Positions 51,345 to 59,870 are shown, counted from the stretch's first letter. The stretch: 64,000 nt of DNA from Faecalibacterium prausnitzii (GCF_019967995.1 NZ_CP065377.1:868001-932000); one strand, 5' to 3'. Program-made: numbers and translations. Notes: a model not told the origin generated them from the sequence alone.

Positions 51345-52526
51345 ATGGCTATCCAAACGGTAACAGATGCCATCCGCTATGTAGGGGTGGATGATAACAC
51401 ATTGGCACTCTTTGAAAACCAGTACCCCGTCCAGCCTATGGGAGTGAGCTACAACTCCTATGTCATTCTGGATGAGAAGATTGCCGTGATGGACAGCGTG
51501 GACGCACGGGCAACGGAAGAATGGCTTTCCAATGTGGCGCGGGTGTTGGAGGGGCGCAGGCCCGACTATCTTGTGGTCACACACATGGAGCCGGATCATT
51601 CCGGCAGTCTCATGCGGCTGGCACAAAAGTACCCGGAGATGAAGATCGTGGGAAACGCGAAAACATTTACCCTGATCAAGCAGTTCTTCGGCACAGGTGC
51701 ATTGTCGGAAGACCGTATGCTGGAGGTTGGCGAAAGAGATACGCTTTCCTTGGGTTTGCACCGGCTGCGCTTTCTGCTGGCGCCGATGGTACACTGGCCG
51801 GAGGTGATGACGGCGTATGAGGAAACGGAAAAAATCCTGTTCTCGGCGGATGCCTTCGGACGCTTTGGCTCACTGGAACGGACTGCCCGTGCCCCCTGGG
51901 TGCCGCAGGCCCGACGGTATTATTACAATATTATCGGGAAATATGGCGCACAGGTGCAGGCTCTGCTGAAAAAAATCTCCGCGCTGGAGATCAAAACAAT
52001 CTGCCCGCTCCACGGTCCCGTGCTTACAGAAGGGCTGGAGGAGTGTCTGCGGCTCTATGATCTCTGGTCACAATGGGAACCAGAAGAATCGGAGAGCATA
52101 CTGATTGCCCACGCATCCATCCATGGAAATACTGCCCATGCGGCGAAGACCCTCAAGGGTAAATTAGAGAAAAAAGGCGTACAGGTCAACATATGTGATC
52201 TCACTGTGACAGATCTTTCCTACGCTGTTGCCAGTGCGTTCTACTGCGGGAAGTTGGTTTTAGCCAGCGCCACCTATGACGGAGGACTGTTTCCGCCCAT
52301 GAGGGAGTTTTTGGAACATTTACGGACAAAGGGATTCCGAAACCGCCGGGTTGGCCTTATTGAAGACGGCTCTTGGGCACCTGCTGCCGCGCGGCTGATG
52401 CGCACCAAATTGGAGGAGATGAAGGATATCCACCTTTACGAAACGGTAGTGTCTCTGCGTGGTGCATTGAACCAAACCAGCGAAGCGCAGATGGACGCTC
52501 TGGTGGATGAGCTCTGCGCAGAATAA
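51345..52526 (+). CDS. fprA: Flavodiiron protein (copy 2)
   Basis: 393 residues with THMEPDHSGSLMRL, MVHWPEVMTAYEE, FSADAFGRFG and CPLHGPVL in the diiron domain, and IAHASIHGNTAHAAKTL in the flavodoxin domain. It is clearly diverged from copy 1, including a replaced loop after the ADAFG motif. The flavodoxin loop has H in place of the usual Y/M residues, so flavin binding may differ. It has its own GGAGG site and a 128-bp upstream gap. Confidence 0.93.
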   Translation: MAIQTVTDAIRYVGVDDNTLALFENQYPVQPMGVSYNSYVILDEKIAVMDSVDARATEEWLSNVARVLEGRRPDYLVVTHMEPDHSGSLMRLAQKYPEMKIVGNAKTFTLIKQFFGTGALSEDRMLEVGERDTLSLGLHRLRFLLAPMVHWPEVMTAYEETEKILFSADAFGRFGSLERTARAPWVPQARRYYYNIIGKYGAQVQALLKKISALEIKTICPLHGPVLTEGLEECLRLYDLWSQWEPEESESILIAHASIHGNTAHAAKTLKGKLEKKGVQVNICDLTVTDLSYAVASAFYCGKLVLASATYDGGLFPPMREFLEHLRTKGFRNRRVGLIEDGSWAPAAARLMRTKLEEMKDIHLYETVVSLRGALNQTSEAQMDALVDELCAE

Positions 52527-52687
52527 GCTGCAACAAACCGCAGCTATTTTCGTACAGATGATGGTCTTACTCATCTGCTTTATGTCCCAAGGGCAGAGTA
52601 CCGTCATCTCAGGTTGAGGTCACGATGTGGTGTGGGGCGAGACCGGAGTCTTGAGAATACCCAAACAAAGGAAAGGAGCTGACAGAT

Positions 52688-53011
52688 ATGGCAGCTATGA
52701 ACATGAATCAGGAGCAGTTTGAGCAGGCAATCCGGGAGAAAAAGCCCGTTTTGGTGGATTTCTGGGCGCCCTGGTGCAGCTACTGCCGGAGAATCGGCCC
52801 CGCGTATGAGAAGATCGGAGAGGAATACGCGGACAGCCTCGCCGTCGGCAAGATCAACATTGACGAGGAGCCGCGGCTGGCGGGGGCCGAGGGGATCGAG
52901 GACATCCCAACTCTGGTGCTGTACCGGAACGGAAAGGCCGTGGATTCCATCATCGCGCCCGGCTCAAAGGCAGAAATCGACCGTTTCATTCAGGAAGCCT
53001 TGGCGAAATAA
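52688..53011 (+). CDS. trxA: Thioredoxin with WCSYC active site
   Basis: 107 residues: KPVLVDFWAPWCSYCRRIGPAYEKIG, the cis-Pro loop DIPTLVLYRNG, and a C-terminal helix. The active site WCSYC differs from the usual WCGPC, which would alter its redox potential. It is encoded 14 bp before thioredoxin reductase and probably supplies NrdA and peroxide-defence enzymes. Confidence 0.92.
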   Translation: MAAMNMNQEQFEQAIREKKPVLVDFWAPWCSYCRRIGPAYEKIGEEYADSLAVGKINIDEEPRLAGAEGIEDIPTLVLYRNGKAVDSIIAPGSKAEIDRFIQEALAK

Positions 53012-53025
53012 CGGAGGGTTCAGAT

Positions 53026-53955
53026 ATGAACAACAATCATGTTTATGATATGCTCGTGGTGGGCGGCGGCCCGGGCGGCTACACCGCCGCCCTGTACGCG
53101 GCACGGGCGGGGCTGGACACCATCGTGCTGGAAAAACTGTCCGCCGGTGGGCAGATGGCCCTGACCGAGCAGATCGACAACTACCCCGGCTTTGAGAACG
53201 GGATCGACGGCTTCTCTCTGGCGGAGAAGATGCAAAAGCAGGCGGAGCGTTTTGGGGCACGCAGCGAATACGCGGAAGTTCTCCGCATGGATCTGACGGC
53301 GGTTCCCAAGCTCGTGGAGACCAGCGAGGGGATCTTCCGGGGGAAAACCGTGGTGCTGGCCACCGGCGCAGATCCCAGAACGCTGGGCGTTGCCGGAGAG
53401 ACGGAGCTGTTGGGCCGGGGCGTGGCCTACTGCGCCGCCTGCGACGGGATGTTTTACAAGGGCAAAACGGTGGTCGTGGTGGGCGGCGGCAATTCCGCCG
53501 CGGCAGATGCCCTCCTTCTCAGCCGCGTGGCGAAAAAAGTGATCCTCGTCCACCGCAGAGACACCCTGCGGGCCACCAAGAGCTATCACGAGCCGCTGGC
53601 ACAGGCCGAAAACGTGGAATTCCGTTGGAACAGCGTCGTTTCCGCGCTGCTTTCCGGGGACAGGCTGACCGGCGTCCGCCTGCGGGACACCGTCACCGGT
53701 GAGGAAAGCGTGGTGGACTGCGACGGCGTATTTGTCAGCGTGGGCCGACAGCCCGCCACGGCGCTGGCGGTGGGTCAACTGGCGCTGGACGGCGGCGGCT
53801 ATATCGTGGCCGGAGAGACCACGGAAACCAGTATTCCCGGCGTTTACGCCGTGGGCGACGTGCGGACGAAGCCCCTCCGTCAGGTGGTCACCGCCGTGGC
53901 GGACGGCGCGGTGGCAGTCCACATGGCGGAAAAATATATCGCGGAAAACCGATAA
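53026..53955 (+). CDS. trxB: Thioredoxin-disulfide reductase
   Basis: 309 residues. The FAD site is MLVVGGGPGGYTAALYAARAG; the redox pair is YCAACDGMFY; the NADPH site is VVVVGGGNSAAADALLLS; the C-terminal FAD motif is GVYAVGDVRTKPLRQVVTAVADGAVAV. It reduces the adjacent thioredoxin with NADPH. The pair forms a two-gene operon. Confidence 0.94.
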   Translation: MNNNHVYDMLVVGGGPGGYTAALYAARAGLDTIVLEKLSAGGQMALTEQIDNYPGFENGIDGFSLAEKMQKQAERFGARSEYAEVLRMDLTAVPKLVETSEGIFRGKTVVLATGADPRTLGVAGETELLGRGVAYCAACDGMFYKGKTVVVVGGGNSAAADALLLSRVAKKVILVHRRDTLRATKSYHEPLAQAENVEFRWNSVVSALLSGDRLTGVRLRDTVTGEESVVDCDGVFVSVGRQPATALAVGQLALDGGGYIVAGETTETSIPGVYAVGDVRTKPLRQVVTAVADGAVAVHMAEKYIAENR

Positions 53956-53965
53956 GGGAGGTAGA

Positions 53966-54058
53966 TTGAAAAAGCCATGTTTAAGGTCAGGCCGGATACG
54001 ACCGCAGTGGGGATGCCGACATATCTGCAAGGCAAACTGCCAAAGTGATGGCAGATAA
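53966..54058 (+). CDS. Possible 30-residue Cys-rich peptide
   Basis: A TTG start has GGGAGG 4 nt upstream, just after trxB. The peptide has four cysteines (KKPCLRSGRIRPQWGC, then HICKANC). It could be a small metal- or redox-active peptide, or the remains of a gene. A frame-shifted 23-residue alternative (MFKVRPDTTAVGMPTYLQGK) overlaps it. Confidence 0.3.
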   Translation: MKKPCLRSGRIRPQWGCRHICKANCQSDGR

Positions 54059-54133
54059 GATAACCCATGTAAGATCGGGAGATATGTTGTCTCTCCATAT
54101 CCAGTCCACGCAACAGTGAGCAACTGAACGCAA

Positions 54134-54169
54134 AACACAGCCACAGATGTACTCTGCGGCTGTGTTTTT
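54134..54169 (+). terminator. Terminator after trxB
   Basis: AACACAGCCACAG (54134-54146) pairs with CTGCGGCTGTGTT (54154-54166) with one mismatch, followed by TTT. Confidence 0.85.
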
Positions 54170-54203
54170 ATGCGTAGTATTACCGCGTGACAAGCGGTTT
54201 TAC

Positions 54204-54218
54204 TGTGACGGAGTCACA
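54204..54218. promoter_or_regulatory. Crp/Fnr-type operator upstream of ferritin
   Basis: TGTGACGGAGTCACA is a perfect 6-bp-arm palindrome. It matches the site before rubrerythrin except in the 3-bp centre and last base. It lies about 98 bp before the predicted ferritin transcription start. Confidence 0.66.
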
Positions 54219-54274
54219 TAATTTGAGAAAATCGGCTTCGAGGCAGCTTTTGGAGCACAAGCCCTTTGTGGTTG

Positions 54275-54302
54275 TTGACAGAGAAAAAAATATAGGTATA
54301 AT
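54275..54302 (+). promoter_or_regulatory. Promoter of the ferritin gene
   Basis: Consensus TTGACA (54275-54280) and TATAAT (54297-54302), separated by 16 bp. Confidence 0.85.
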
Positions 54303-54349
54303 AAAAGCAAAATAATAAGATTCATTCTTGCATTTGGAGAGTTGGCGGT

Positions 54350-54472
54350 ATGCCAAAATACGCAGAGGAGATATTGACCGCCGCAACGGAGCTGCAGCAG
54401 CATCCCAAGGCGGAGCAGGTGTCCCTGGAGATGAAAAGGGAGCATCCCAGCATCGCTCTGGGTACGGTATAT
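54350..54472 (+). pseudogene. Fur/PerR-type regulator, N-terminal stub
   Basis: The 41 codons MPKYAEEILTAATELQQH, PKAEQVSLEMKREHPSIALGTVY match the DNA-binding start of Fur/PerR proteins (ILxxL...HPxAExxxxxxxxxxPxIxxGTVY). After GTVY the usual RNL and all metal-binding residues are missing, and the frame runs straight on into ferritin. It is therefore a truncated regulator or a leader peptide. Confidence 0.7.
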
Positions 54473-54523
54473 CTGCCCCCATTCCGGGAGCAGGAAAAGA
54501 CAATCTTATGGAGGAGAAGTATC

Positions 54524-55033
54524 ATGAACGCTAACGTATCTCTTCTGCTCAACGAGCAGATCAATAAGGAGTTCTACTCCGCCTATCTGTATCTGGACTT
54601 TGCCAACTACTACGCCGCCGTCGGACTGGACGGCTTTGAGAACTGGTACCGGGTACAGGCGCAGGAGGAACGGGATCACGCCATGCTGTTTTATCAGTAT
54701 TTGCAGAATAACGGCGAGGACGTCACCTTTGAGGCTATCGCAAAGCCGGAGTGGGAACGAGGCGACCACATGGCCCCGCTGAAAAAAGCACTGGAACACG
54801 AGATGCTGGTCACCGCCAGCATCAATACCATCTACGCCGCCGCATACGAGGTCAGGGACTTCCGCACCATGCAGATGCTGGACTGGTTCATCAAGGAACA
54901 GGGCGAGGAGGAGAAGAACGCCGCTGACCTCATTACCAAGATGGATCTGTTCGGCGGTGACAGCAAGGGGCTGTATATGCTAAACAGCGAGCTGAAGGCA
55001 CGGGTCTACACCGCGCCCTCGCTGGTGCTGTAA
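54524..55033 (+). CDS. ftnA: Ferritin
   Basis: 169 residues: LNEQINKEFYSAYLYLDFANYYA, ENWYRVQAQEERDHAMLFYQYLQ (ExxH ferroxidase ligands), NTIYAAAYEVRDFRTMQMLDWFIKEQGEEEKNA (C-terminal Glu ligand). It stores iron and prevents Fenton chemistry. GGAGGAG precedes ATG at 54524. The frame is also open upstream into the Fur stub, so an N-terminally extended product is possible from the ATG at 54350. Confidence 0.94.
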   Translation: MNANVSLLLNEQINKEFYSAYLYLDFANYYAAVGLDGFENWYRVQAQEERDHAMLFYQYLQNNGEDVTFEAIAKPEWERGDHMAPLKKALEHEMLVTASINTIYAAAYEVRDFRTMQMLDWFIKEQGEEEKNAADLITKMDLFGGDSKGLYMLNSELKARVYTAPSLVL

Positions 55034-55104
55034 GCCCCGCGTGTCTGCGGGCTTTCGCATCAGGCAAAAGGCAGACTACATACAGGTGATATGTACCCGG
55101 TTTT

Positions 55105-55268
55105 CTGGACACTAGTTCAAAAATGAATAATTAAGCTTCCATCATGGATGCTTCCTTGAATTTAGAGGGAGGCATCCATTTTGTTTTCGCTTGGATCCTG
55201 CTGTTATTGTAATAGTCGATATAATCAGCAACAGCTTTGGAGAATGCTTCAAAGGAAGGATACTGATT
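55105..55268 (-). mobile_element. IS3-family insertion sequence remnant
   Basis: The minus strand encodes the last part of an IS3/IS150-type transposase (QYPSFEAFSKAVADYIDYYN, NSRIQAKTKWMPPSKFKEAS) with its stop at 55131-55133. The sequence TGGACACTAGTTC at 55105 resembles an IS3-group terminal repeat. The rest of the element is missing, so it is dead. Confidence 0.75.
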
Positions 55269-55436
55269 CTTGATGAGTCACCCAGCGGTCTTGACGGGCA
55301 GAATTATGCGCCTGATCGCAGAAAGGCTGAAAGCGAGGTGCGGAGCGGCAGAACCATTCTCGTGATCACCCAGGACAGGGAGCTGATCGAGAGCTGCTGC
55401 GATAACATTGTGGAGGTTGAAAAACGATCATCATGA
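55269..55436 (+). pseudogene. ABC transporter ATPase, C-terminal fragment
   Basis: It starts in the Walker B region (ILDESPSGLDGQN), appears frame-shifted through the middle, then resumes as RTILVITQDRELIESCCDNIVEV, the H-loop part (with Q for the usual H). It is joined directly to the IS3 remnant, so a deletion removed the front of the gene. Confidence 0.7.
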
Positions 55437-55451
55437 AACCGCCGAGGACTA

Positions 55452-56621
55452 TTATGGGATATCCGCGCTGGAGGAATCGTTTTTCGCCCCTGCCGGCAGC
55501 TCCACCGCAATGGTAGTGCCCTTCTCCGAGCTTTCCTCCACCCAAACGGAGCCGCCGTGGAGGTCGGCGATCTCCCATACCAGTGAGAGCCCCAGTCCTG
55601 CGCCACCGTATTCCCGGCTGCGAGACTTGTCCACCCGGAAGAAGGGCTGGAAGATACTGCGCTGATACTCCTCCGGGATGCCGCAGCCGGTGTCGGAGAC
55701 GCGGAGCAGAAGCTTTTCCAACTCCTGAGTGACAGAAACCCGTACCGAGCCGCCCTGCCGGTTGTACTTGACAGCATTCTCCGTCAGGTTGAAGATCAGC
55801 CGGTAGATCAGTGCATCGCTGCCGGTCATAATGCCGTCGCCCTCCGCCGTCAGCGTGACGCCGAGCTTATCTGAGAGCGGCGCAAGATCTGTGAAGATCT
55901 CCTCGATCATGGGAGCGAGCTGGATCCGCTCGTTCCGCGCCACCTGCCGCAGATTGCTCATCTCCAGCAGTGTCTTGGTCATCTGTATCAGCCGTTCCGT
56001 CTGCTCACGCAAAAGCGTGAGGAACTCCGCCGTCTCCGGTCGCATATCAGGATGCTCCGCGGAAAACAGCTCCAACTGTGCCTGCATTAGTGCCAGTGGC
56101 GTGCGCAGCTCGTGGGCGGCGTTGCCGGTGAACTGCCGCTGGGCGGAAAAGGCGTTGTTCAGCCGCTCCAGCATCTGGTTGAACGAGCGGCTCAGCTGCC
56201 GGAACTCCGAAATAGCGTCTTCATCGATCCTCATATCGGCAAGATTGTTCAGCTGCACCTGCTCCACCTGCGAGGCAAAGCTACGCAGGGGCTTGAGAGC
56301 GTGTCCGCTGACGAAATAGGCGAGGATGCCGCTGAGCAGCGTTACCGCCGCCGTGATGTACCAGTTGGTGGTGCGGAAGCGCCCCTGCACCCCATCGACG
56401 ACGATGGTCAACTCCTCGTTGGGCGCTATGAGCTGCGGGTCAAAGCTCGCCGCTCCGCCATCATTCAGGATCACCGTGCCGCCGCCCTGTAAGCTGTCCG
56501 CAATGGTGTCCATATAGTACACACCGGAGGAGCACAGCAGTAAATTCATGGCCACGCAGGTGATGCCGATGAGCAGGACGGTCATCAGCGTGATGCGCCA
56601 CTGCAAAGAAAGGCGCTTCAT
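55452..56621 (-). CDS. Sensor histidine kinase
   Basis: 389 residues. Two membrane helices (LMTVLLIGITCVAMNLLLC and ITAAVTLLSGILAYFVSG) flank a short outer domain. HAMP is next, then the His box FTGNAAHELRTPLALMQAQ, the N box NLTENAVKYN and G boxes DTGCGIPEEY, GGAGLGLSLV. It overlaps the regulator gene by 4 bp. It divergently faces the CD1871A/NapH/TlpA operon and probably controls it. Confidence 0.93.
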   Translation of the reverse strand: MKRLSLQWRITLMTVLLIGITCVAMNLLLCSSGVYYMDTIADSLQGGGTVILNDGGAASFDPQLIAPNEELTIVVDGVQGRFRTTNWYITAAVTLLSGILAYFVSGHALKPLRSFASQVEQVQLNNLADMRIDEDAISEFRQLSRSFNQMLERLNNAFSAQRQFTGNAAHELRTPLALMQAQLELFSAEHPDMRPETAEFLTLLREQTERLIQMTKTLLEMSNLRQVARNERIQLAPMIEEIFTDLAPLSDKLGVTLTAEGDGIMTGSDALIYRLIFNLTENAVKYNRQGGSVRVSVTQELEKLLLRVSDTGCGIPEEYQRSIFQPFFRVDKSRSREYGGAGLGLSLVWEIADLHGGSVWVEESSEKGTTIAVELPAGAKNDSSSADIP

Positions 56622-57295
56622 GCTTCCTCGCCTCCCATCAGATAGCCCTCGCCGATGCGGTTGCGGATGGGGTCATAGCCCAGCACGGCGCGGAGCTTTT
56701 TGCGCAGGGCGGAGATGTGGACGCGAATGGAATTGCTGAAGCTGTCCACGCTGTTGTCCCAAACATGCTCCATCAACTCCTCCTGACTCACGGGCCGCCC
56801 CTGATGCACCATCAGGTATTCCAGGATCCCCGTTTCCTTCCGGGTCAGCGTCAGCGTCTGCCCGTTGACGGCGGCGGTACGGGAGCGGGTGTCAAAGGTT
56901 AAAGCTCCGCAGCTTAGCAGCACATCCTGCTGGGTGAACTGCCGCAATGTCAGGCTGCGGATGCGGGCCTCCAGCTCGGCAAGATGAAAAGGCTTCGCCA
57001 GATAGTCGTTCGCCCCGGCATCCAGCCCCTGCACCTTGTCCTCCACTTCGCTGCGGGCGGAGAGGATCAGCACCCGCGTCTCCCGGTCGGTCTGCCGCAG
57101 GGTGCGCAGCACCGTCATGCCGTTCTTTTTCGGCAGATTCAGATCAAGAAGCACCAGGTCGTATCGTTCCACGCCCAGAAGCGCCAGCGCCTCTTCTCCG
57201 TCATAGCAGTAGTCCACGCTGTAGGCCAGCCGCCGCAGGCTGCGGACGATGGTCTCGCACAGGGCGCGTTCATCTTCAATTACTAAAAGGTGCAT
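56618..57295 (-). CDS. OmpR/PhoB family response regulator
   Basis: 225 residues. The receiver has acidic residues at VIEDERA, the phospho-Asp in LVLLDLNLPKKNG and the Lys in YLAKPFHLAELEARI. The C-terminal winged helix contains LTRKETGILEYLMVHQGRPVS and VRVHISALRKKLR-like sequence (IRVHISALRKKL). Its start faces the divergent redox operon, 149 bp away. Confidence 0.94.
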   Translation of the reverse strand: MHLLVIEDERALCETIVRSLRRLAYSVDYCYDGEEALALLGVERYDLVLLDLNLPKKNGMTVLRTLRQTDRETRVLILSARSEVEDKVQGLDAGANDYLAKPFHLAELEARIRSLTLRQFTQQDVLLSCGALTFDTRSRTAAVNGQTLTLTRKETGILEYLMVHQGRPVSQEELMEHVWDNSVDSFSNSIRVHISALRKKLRAVLGYDPIRNRIGEGYLMGGEEA

Positions 57296-57443
57296 GAGAG
57301 CCCTCCTTTATATTTCTTCGTTTTTTGTGTTGCTTTCATTATAGCAGAAATAGATAAGGTTTGCGTTAAGTTTTCGTTCTTAACAGAGACTTTAACTCTC
57401 CCGTGCTATGATGGGGGCACAAAATCGGAAAGGGTGATGAAAA

Positions 57444-57590
57444 ATGAGCTGCGGGAAAAAGGCAGCGGCGCAGATTGCGCTGCTGATGGCCGGAGCCGCC
57501 ATGCTGTGCTACGGTGTCTGGCGAGGCGAGGTGGCGACAGTGCTGAGTAAAGCGATCAAATTATGTCTGGAGTGTGTGGGCATTGGGTAA
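57444..57590 (+). CDS. CD1871A family CXXC-type small membrane protein
   Basis: 48 residues: KKAAAQIALLMAGAAMLCYGVWRGEVATVLSKAIKLCLECVGIG. One membrane helix is followed by the C-terminal CLECVGIG with the CXXC-type pair, the hallmark of CD1871A proteins, which accompany NapH-like and TlpA genes. It overlaps the next gene by 17 bp. Likely part of an electron-relay across the membrane. Confidence 0.82.
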   Translation: MSCGKKAAAQIALLMAGAAMLCYGVWRGEVATVLSKAIKLCLECVGIG

Positions 57591-58500
57591 AAAGTTTTCA
57601 GGCGTTTCACAGACCATGTCCCGCTTCCGGGGCTGGATTCAGGCGGGGGCGACGCTGCTGACCAACCTGCATCTGCCGAACTTTCTCAAGGGCGGACTGT
57701 ATCAGGGGGCGGGGAAGACCGTCTGCGTGCCGGGGCTGAACTGCTACTCCTGTCCGGCGGCCTCCGGAGCCTGTCCCATCGGGGCGTTTCAGGCGGTGGT
57801 GGGGTCTTCCAAGTTCAGCTTCTCCTATTATATCACAGGCTTTCTCATTTTGCTGGGAGTCCTGCTGGGACGCTTTATCTGCGGCTTTCTATGCCCTTTC
57901 GGCTGGTTTCAGGAACTGCTGCACAAAATCCCCACGAAGAAGCTTTCCACAAAGAGGCTGAAGCCGCTGACATACCTGAAATACGCTGTCCTGCTGGTGA
58001 TGGTTTTCCTGCTGCCGGCGTTCCTGGTAAACGATGTAGGCATGGGCGACCCCTTCTTCTGCAAATACCTCTGTCCCCAGGGCGTGCTGGAGGGGGCCAT
58101 CCCGCTGTCCCTTGCCAATTCCGGCATCCGGGCGGCGCTGGGCAGCCTGTTTACATGGAAATTCGGTATCTTGTTGGCGGTGATCGTGCTGAGCGTGGTA
58201 TTCTACCGTCCCTTCTGCAAGTGGCTATGCCCGCTGGGCGCGTTCTACGCCCTGTTCAACCGGGTGTCCCTTTTCCAGATGAAGGTGGACAAGAGTAAGT
58301 GCGTCTCCTGCGGGAAATGCGCCAGAGCCTGCAAGATGGACGTGGATGTGACGAAAACGCCCAACCATACCGAGTGCATCCGCTGCGGGATGTGTATCCG
58401 TGCCTGCCCGACGAACGCCGTGTGCTTCCGCTACGGCTTCGGCGATGGAAAAGAGAAAGAAAACGCAGCGACACTGCGAGAAAACAACAACAAAGCTTAA
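57574..58500 (+). CDS. NapH-like membrane 4Fe-4S electron-transfer protein
   Basis: 308 residues with about four or five helices (YYITGFLILLGVLLGRFICGFLCPFGWF, YLKYAVLLVMVFLLPAFLV, FGILLAVIVLSVVFYRPFCKWLCPLGAF), each with CxxxCP-type cysteines. The C-terminal ferredoxin domain has two clusters (CVSCGKCARACKMDV, CIRCGMCIRACPTNAV). It would carry electrons from the cytoplasm through the membrane to the TlpA lipoprotein. GTG at 57574 is the first start; the ATG at 57616 is possible. Confidence 0.88.
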   Translation: MWALGKKFSGVSQTMSRFRGWIQAGATLLTNLHLPNFLKGGLYQGAGKTVCVPGLNCYSCPAASGACPIGAFQAVVGSSKFSFSYYITGFLILLGVLLGRFICGFLCPFGWFQELLHKIPTKKLSTKRLKPLTYLKYAVLLVMVFLLPAFLVNDVGMGDPFFCKYLCPQGVLEGAIPLSLANSGIRAALGSLFTWKFGILLAVIVLSVVFYRPFCKWLCPLGAFYALFNRVSLFQMKVDKSKCVSCGKCARACKMDVDVTKTPNHTECIRCGMCIRACPTNAVCFRYGFGDGKEKENAATLRENNNKA

Positions 58501-58512
58501 GGAGAAACGAAT

Positions 58513-59472
58513 ATGAACGCAAAGAAGATACTGGCTCTGATGCTGTGCGCGATGATGCTGCTCTCCCTTGCAGCCTGCGGCGCAAAGGGCAACGACAAGC
58601 AGGCGGATATGAGCGGAGACAGCTCCGCCATGACCGGCGAGCCGAAAACCGCCGAGGAGGCGCTTGCCCTGCACAAAAAGCTGATGGAACAGGAGAACAC
58701 GATTCTCTCGCAGAACACTGCGCTCTGGGAAAAGGTTTTCATGGCAGCTGATAAGGGCATGACCTTGCAGGAGGACGGAAAAAATTACGGCGAGTTCCTG
58801 CTGGATACCATCGAGGGTGCCAAAGACCAGTTCACCGACGAAGAGTATGAGATGCTGAAGGAGTCGGCCACGGAGATCAGCAATATCGAGAACAAGCTGA
58901 CCGAGCTGGAAAACAAGTACCCCGATATCATGCAGGAATCCATCGACGGCGATATGAGCGTGCCCGCAGGCAGCGACATGACCACGCCGCCTGATGACGG
59001 CAGCATGCAGAAATTCCCCGTCTTTGAGGGCAAGGACCTGGATGGCAACACGGTGAAGAGCGACGAGCTGTTCTCCGCCAACGCCGTCACCGTGGTGAAT
59101 TTCTGGTTCACCACCTGCAATCCTTGCGTGGGCGAGCTTTCCGAGCTGGACGCACTGAACAAGGAGCTTGCGAAAAAGGGCGGCGCACTCATCGGTGTCA
59201 ACACCTTCACATTGGATGGCGATGAAGCGGCAATTTCCGAGGCGAAGGATGTGCTTGCCAAGAAGGGCGCCACCTATCAGAATGTGTATTTTGACTCCGA
59301 CGGTGAGGCGGGAAAGTTTACCACCAACATCTTTGCTTATCCCACCACCTATGTGGTTGACCGCAACGGCAATATCGTGGGGGACCCCATCGTAGGCGCC
59401 ATCACGGAAAAGAAGCAGTCGGAGACGCTGCAAAAGCTCATCGACCAGGCTCTTGCCGCCGATGTGGGCTGA
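58513..59472 (+). CDS. TlpA/ResA-type thiol-disulfide lipoprotein
   Basis: 319 residues. The lipoprotein signal is ALMLCAMMLLSLAACG (lipobox LAAC). About 40-170 is helical and Glu-rich; the thioredoxin-like domain follows (FPVFEGKDLDGNTVKSDELF, VVNFWFTTCNPCVGELSELDAL, cis-Pro AYPTTYVVDRNGNIVG). The active site is CNPC. It would act outside the membrane as a disulfide reductase or peroxidase, fed by the NapH-like protein. GGAG lies 8 nt upstream. Confidence 0.92.
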   Translation: MNAKKILALMLCAMMLLSLAACGAKGNDKQADMSGDSSAMTGEPKTAEEALALHKKLMEQENTILSQNTALWEKVFMAADKGMTLQEDGKNYGEFLLDTIEGAKDQFTDEEYEMLKESATEISNIENKLTELENKYPDIMQESIDGDMSVPAGSDMTTPPDDGSMQKFPVFEGKDLDGNTVKSDELFSANAVTVVNFWFTTCNPCVGELSELDALNKELAKKGGALIGVNTFTLDGDEAAISEAKDVLAKKGATYQNVYFDSDGEAGKFTTNIFAYPTTYVVDRNGNIVGDPIVGAITEKKQSETLQKLIDQALAADVG

Positions 59473-59479
59473 CCCAAGA

Positions 59480-59851
59480 TTAAAAAAAGCGCCTGCTGTG
59501 CGCCGCTGCATTGCCCATGGCGCTCGAAGGGTCGGAGTGAGTCCTGATTCCCCTGAAAGGAGGAAACGTGATGTATCGAAGCGTATTCTGCCAATACGGG
59601 CTCAACTTTCTGCTCAGTTCGTCATCTGCCACATGGGATGCGGATGGAACGGAATCCCGGATCAGCACATCGGCAGATACGTCCAGCACCTCGACGATTC
59701 GGATAAAGGTTTCCAGTTTAGGGATTTTTACTCCGCGCTCTAAGTCTCCAACATAATTTGCTGACAACTCGACCCGTTCTGCAAACTGCTCGATTGTCCA
59801 TCCTTTTTCTTTGCGCTGCTCTCGTATTCGTTGACCCAAAAGCGTATTCAT
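59480..59851 (-). CDS. XRE family regulator with altered C-terminus
   Basis: 123 residues. Residues 1-75 are a clear XRE helix-turn-helix (IREQRKEKGWTIEQFAERVELSANYVGDLERGVKIPKLETFIRIVEVL), followed by SADVLIRDSVPSASHVADDELSRKLS. After that the sequence (PYWQNTLRYITFPPFRGIRT...) is unlike the family, so a deletion or rearrangement has swapped its end near 59605. It may still bind DNA. Confidence 0.7.
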   Translation of the reverse strand: MNTLLGQRIREQRKEKGWTIEQFAERVELSANYVGDLERGVKIPKLETFIRIVEVLDVSADVLIRDSVPSASHVADDELSRKLSPYWQNTLRYITFPPFRGIRTHSDPSSAMGNAAAHSRRFF

Positions 59852-59870
59852 AGCGACCTCACATTCTAAT

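Noticed and set aside
54180-54503. A 107-codon minus-strand frame with CSKSC
   Set aside because: It crosses the ferritin promoter, the operator and the Fur stub; no start signal and no family.
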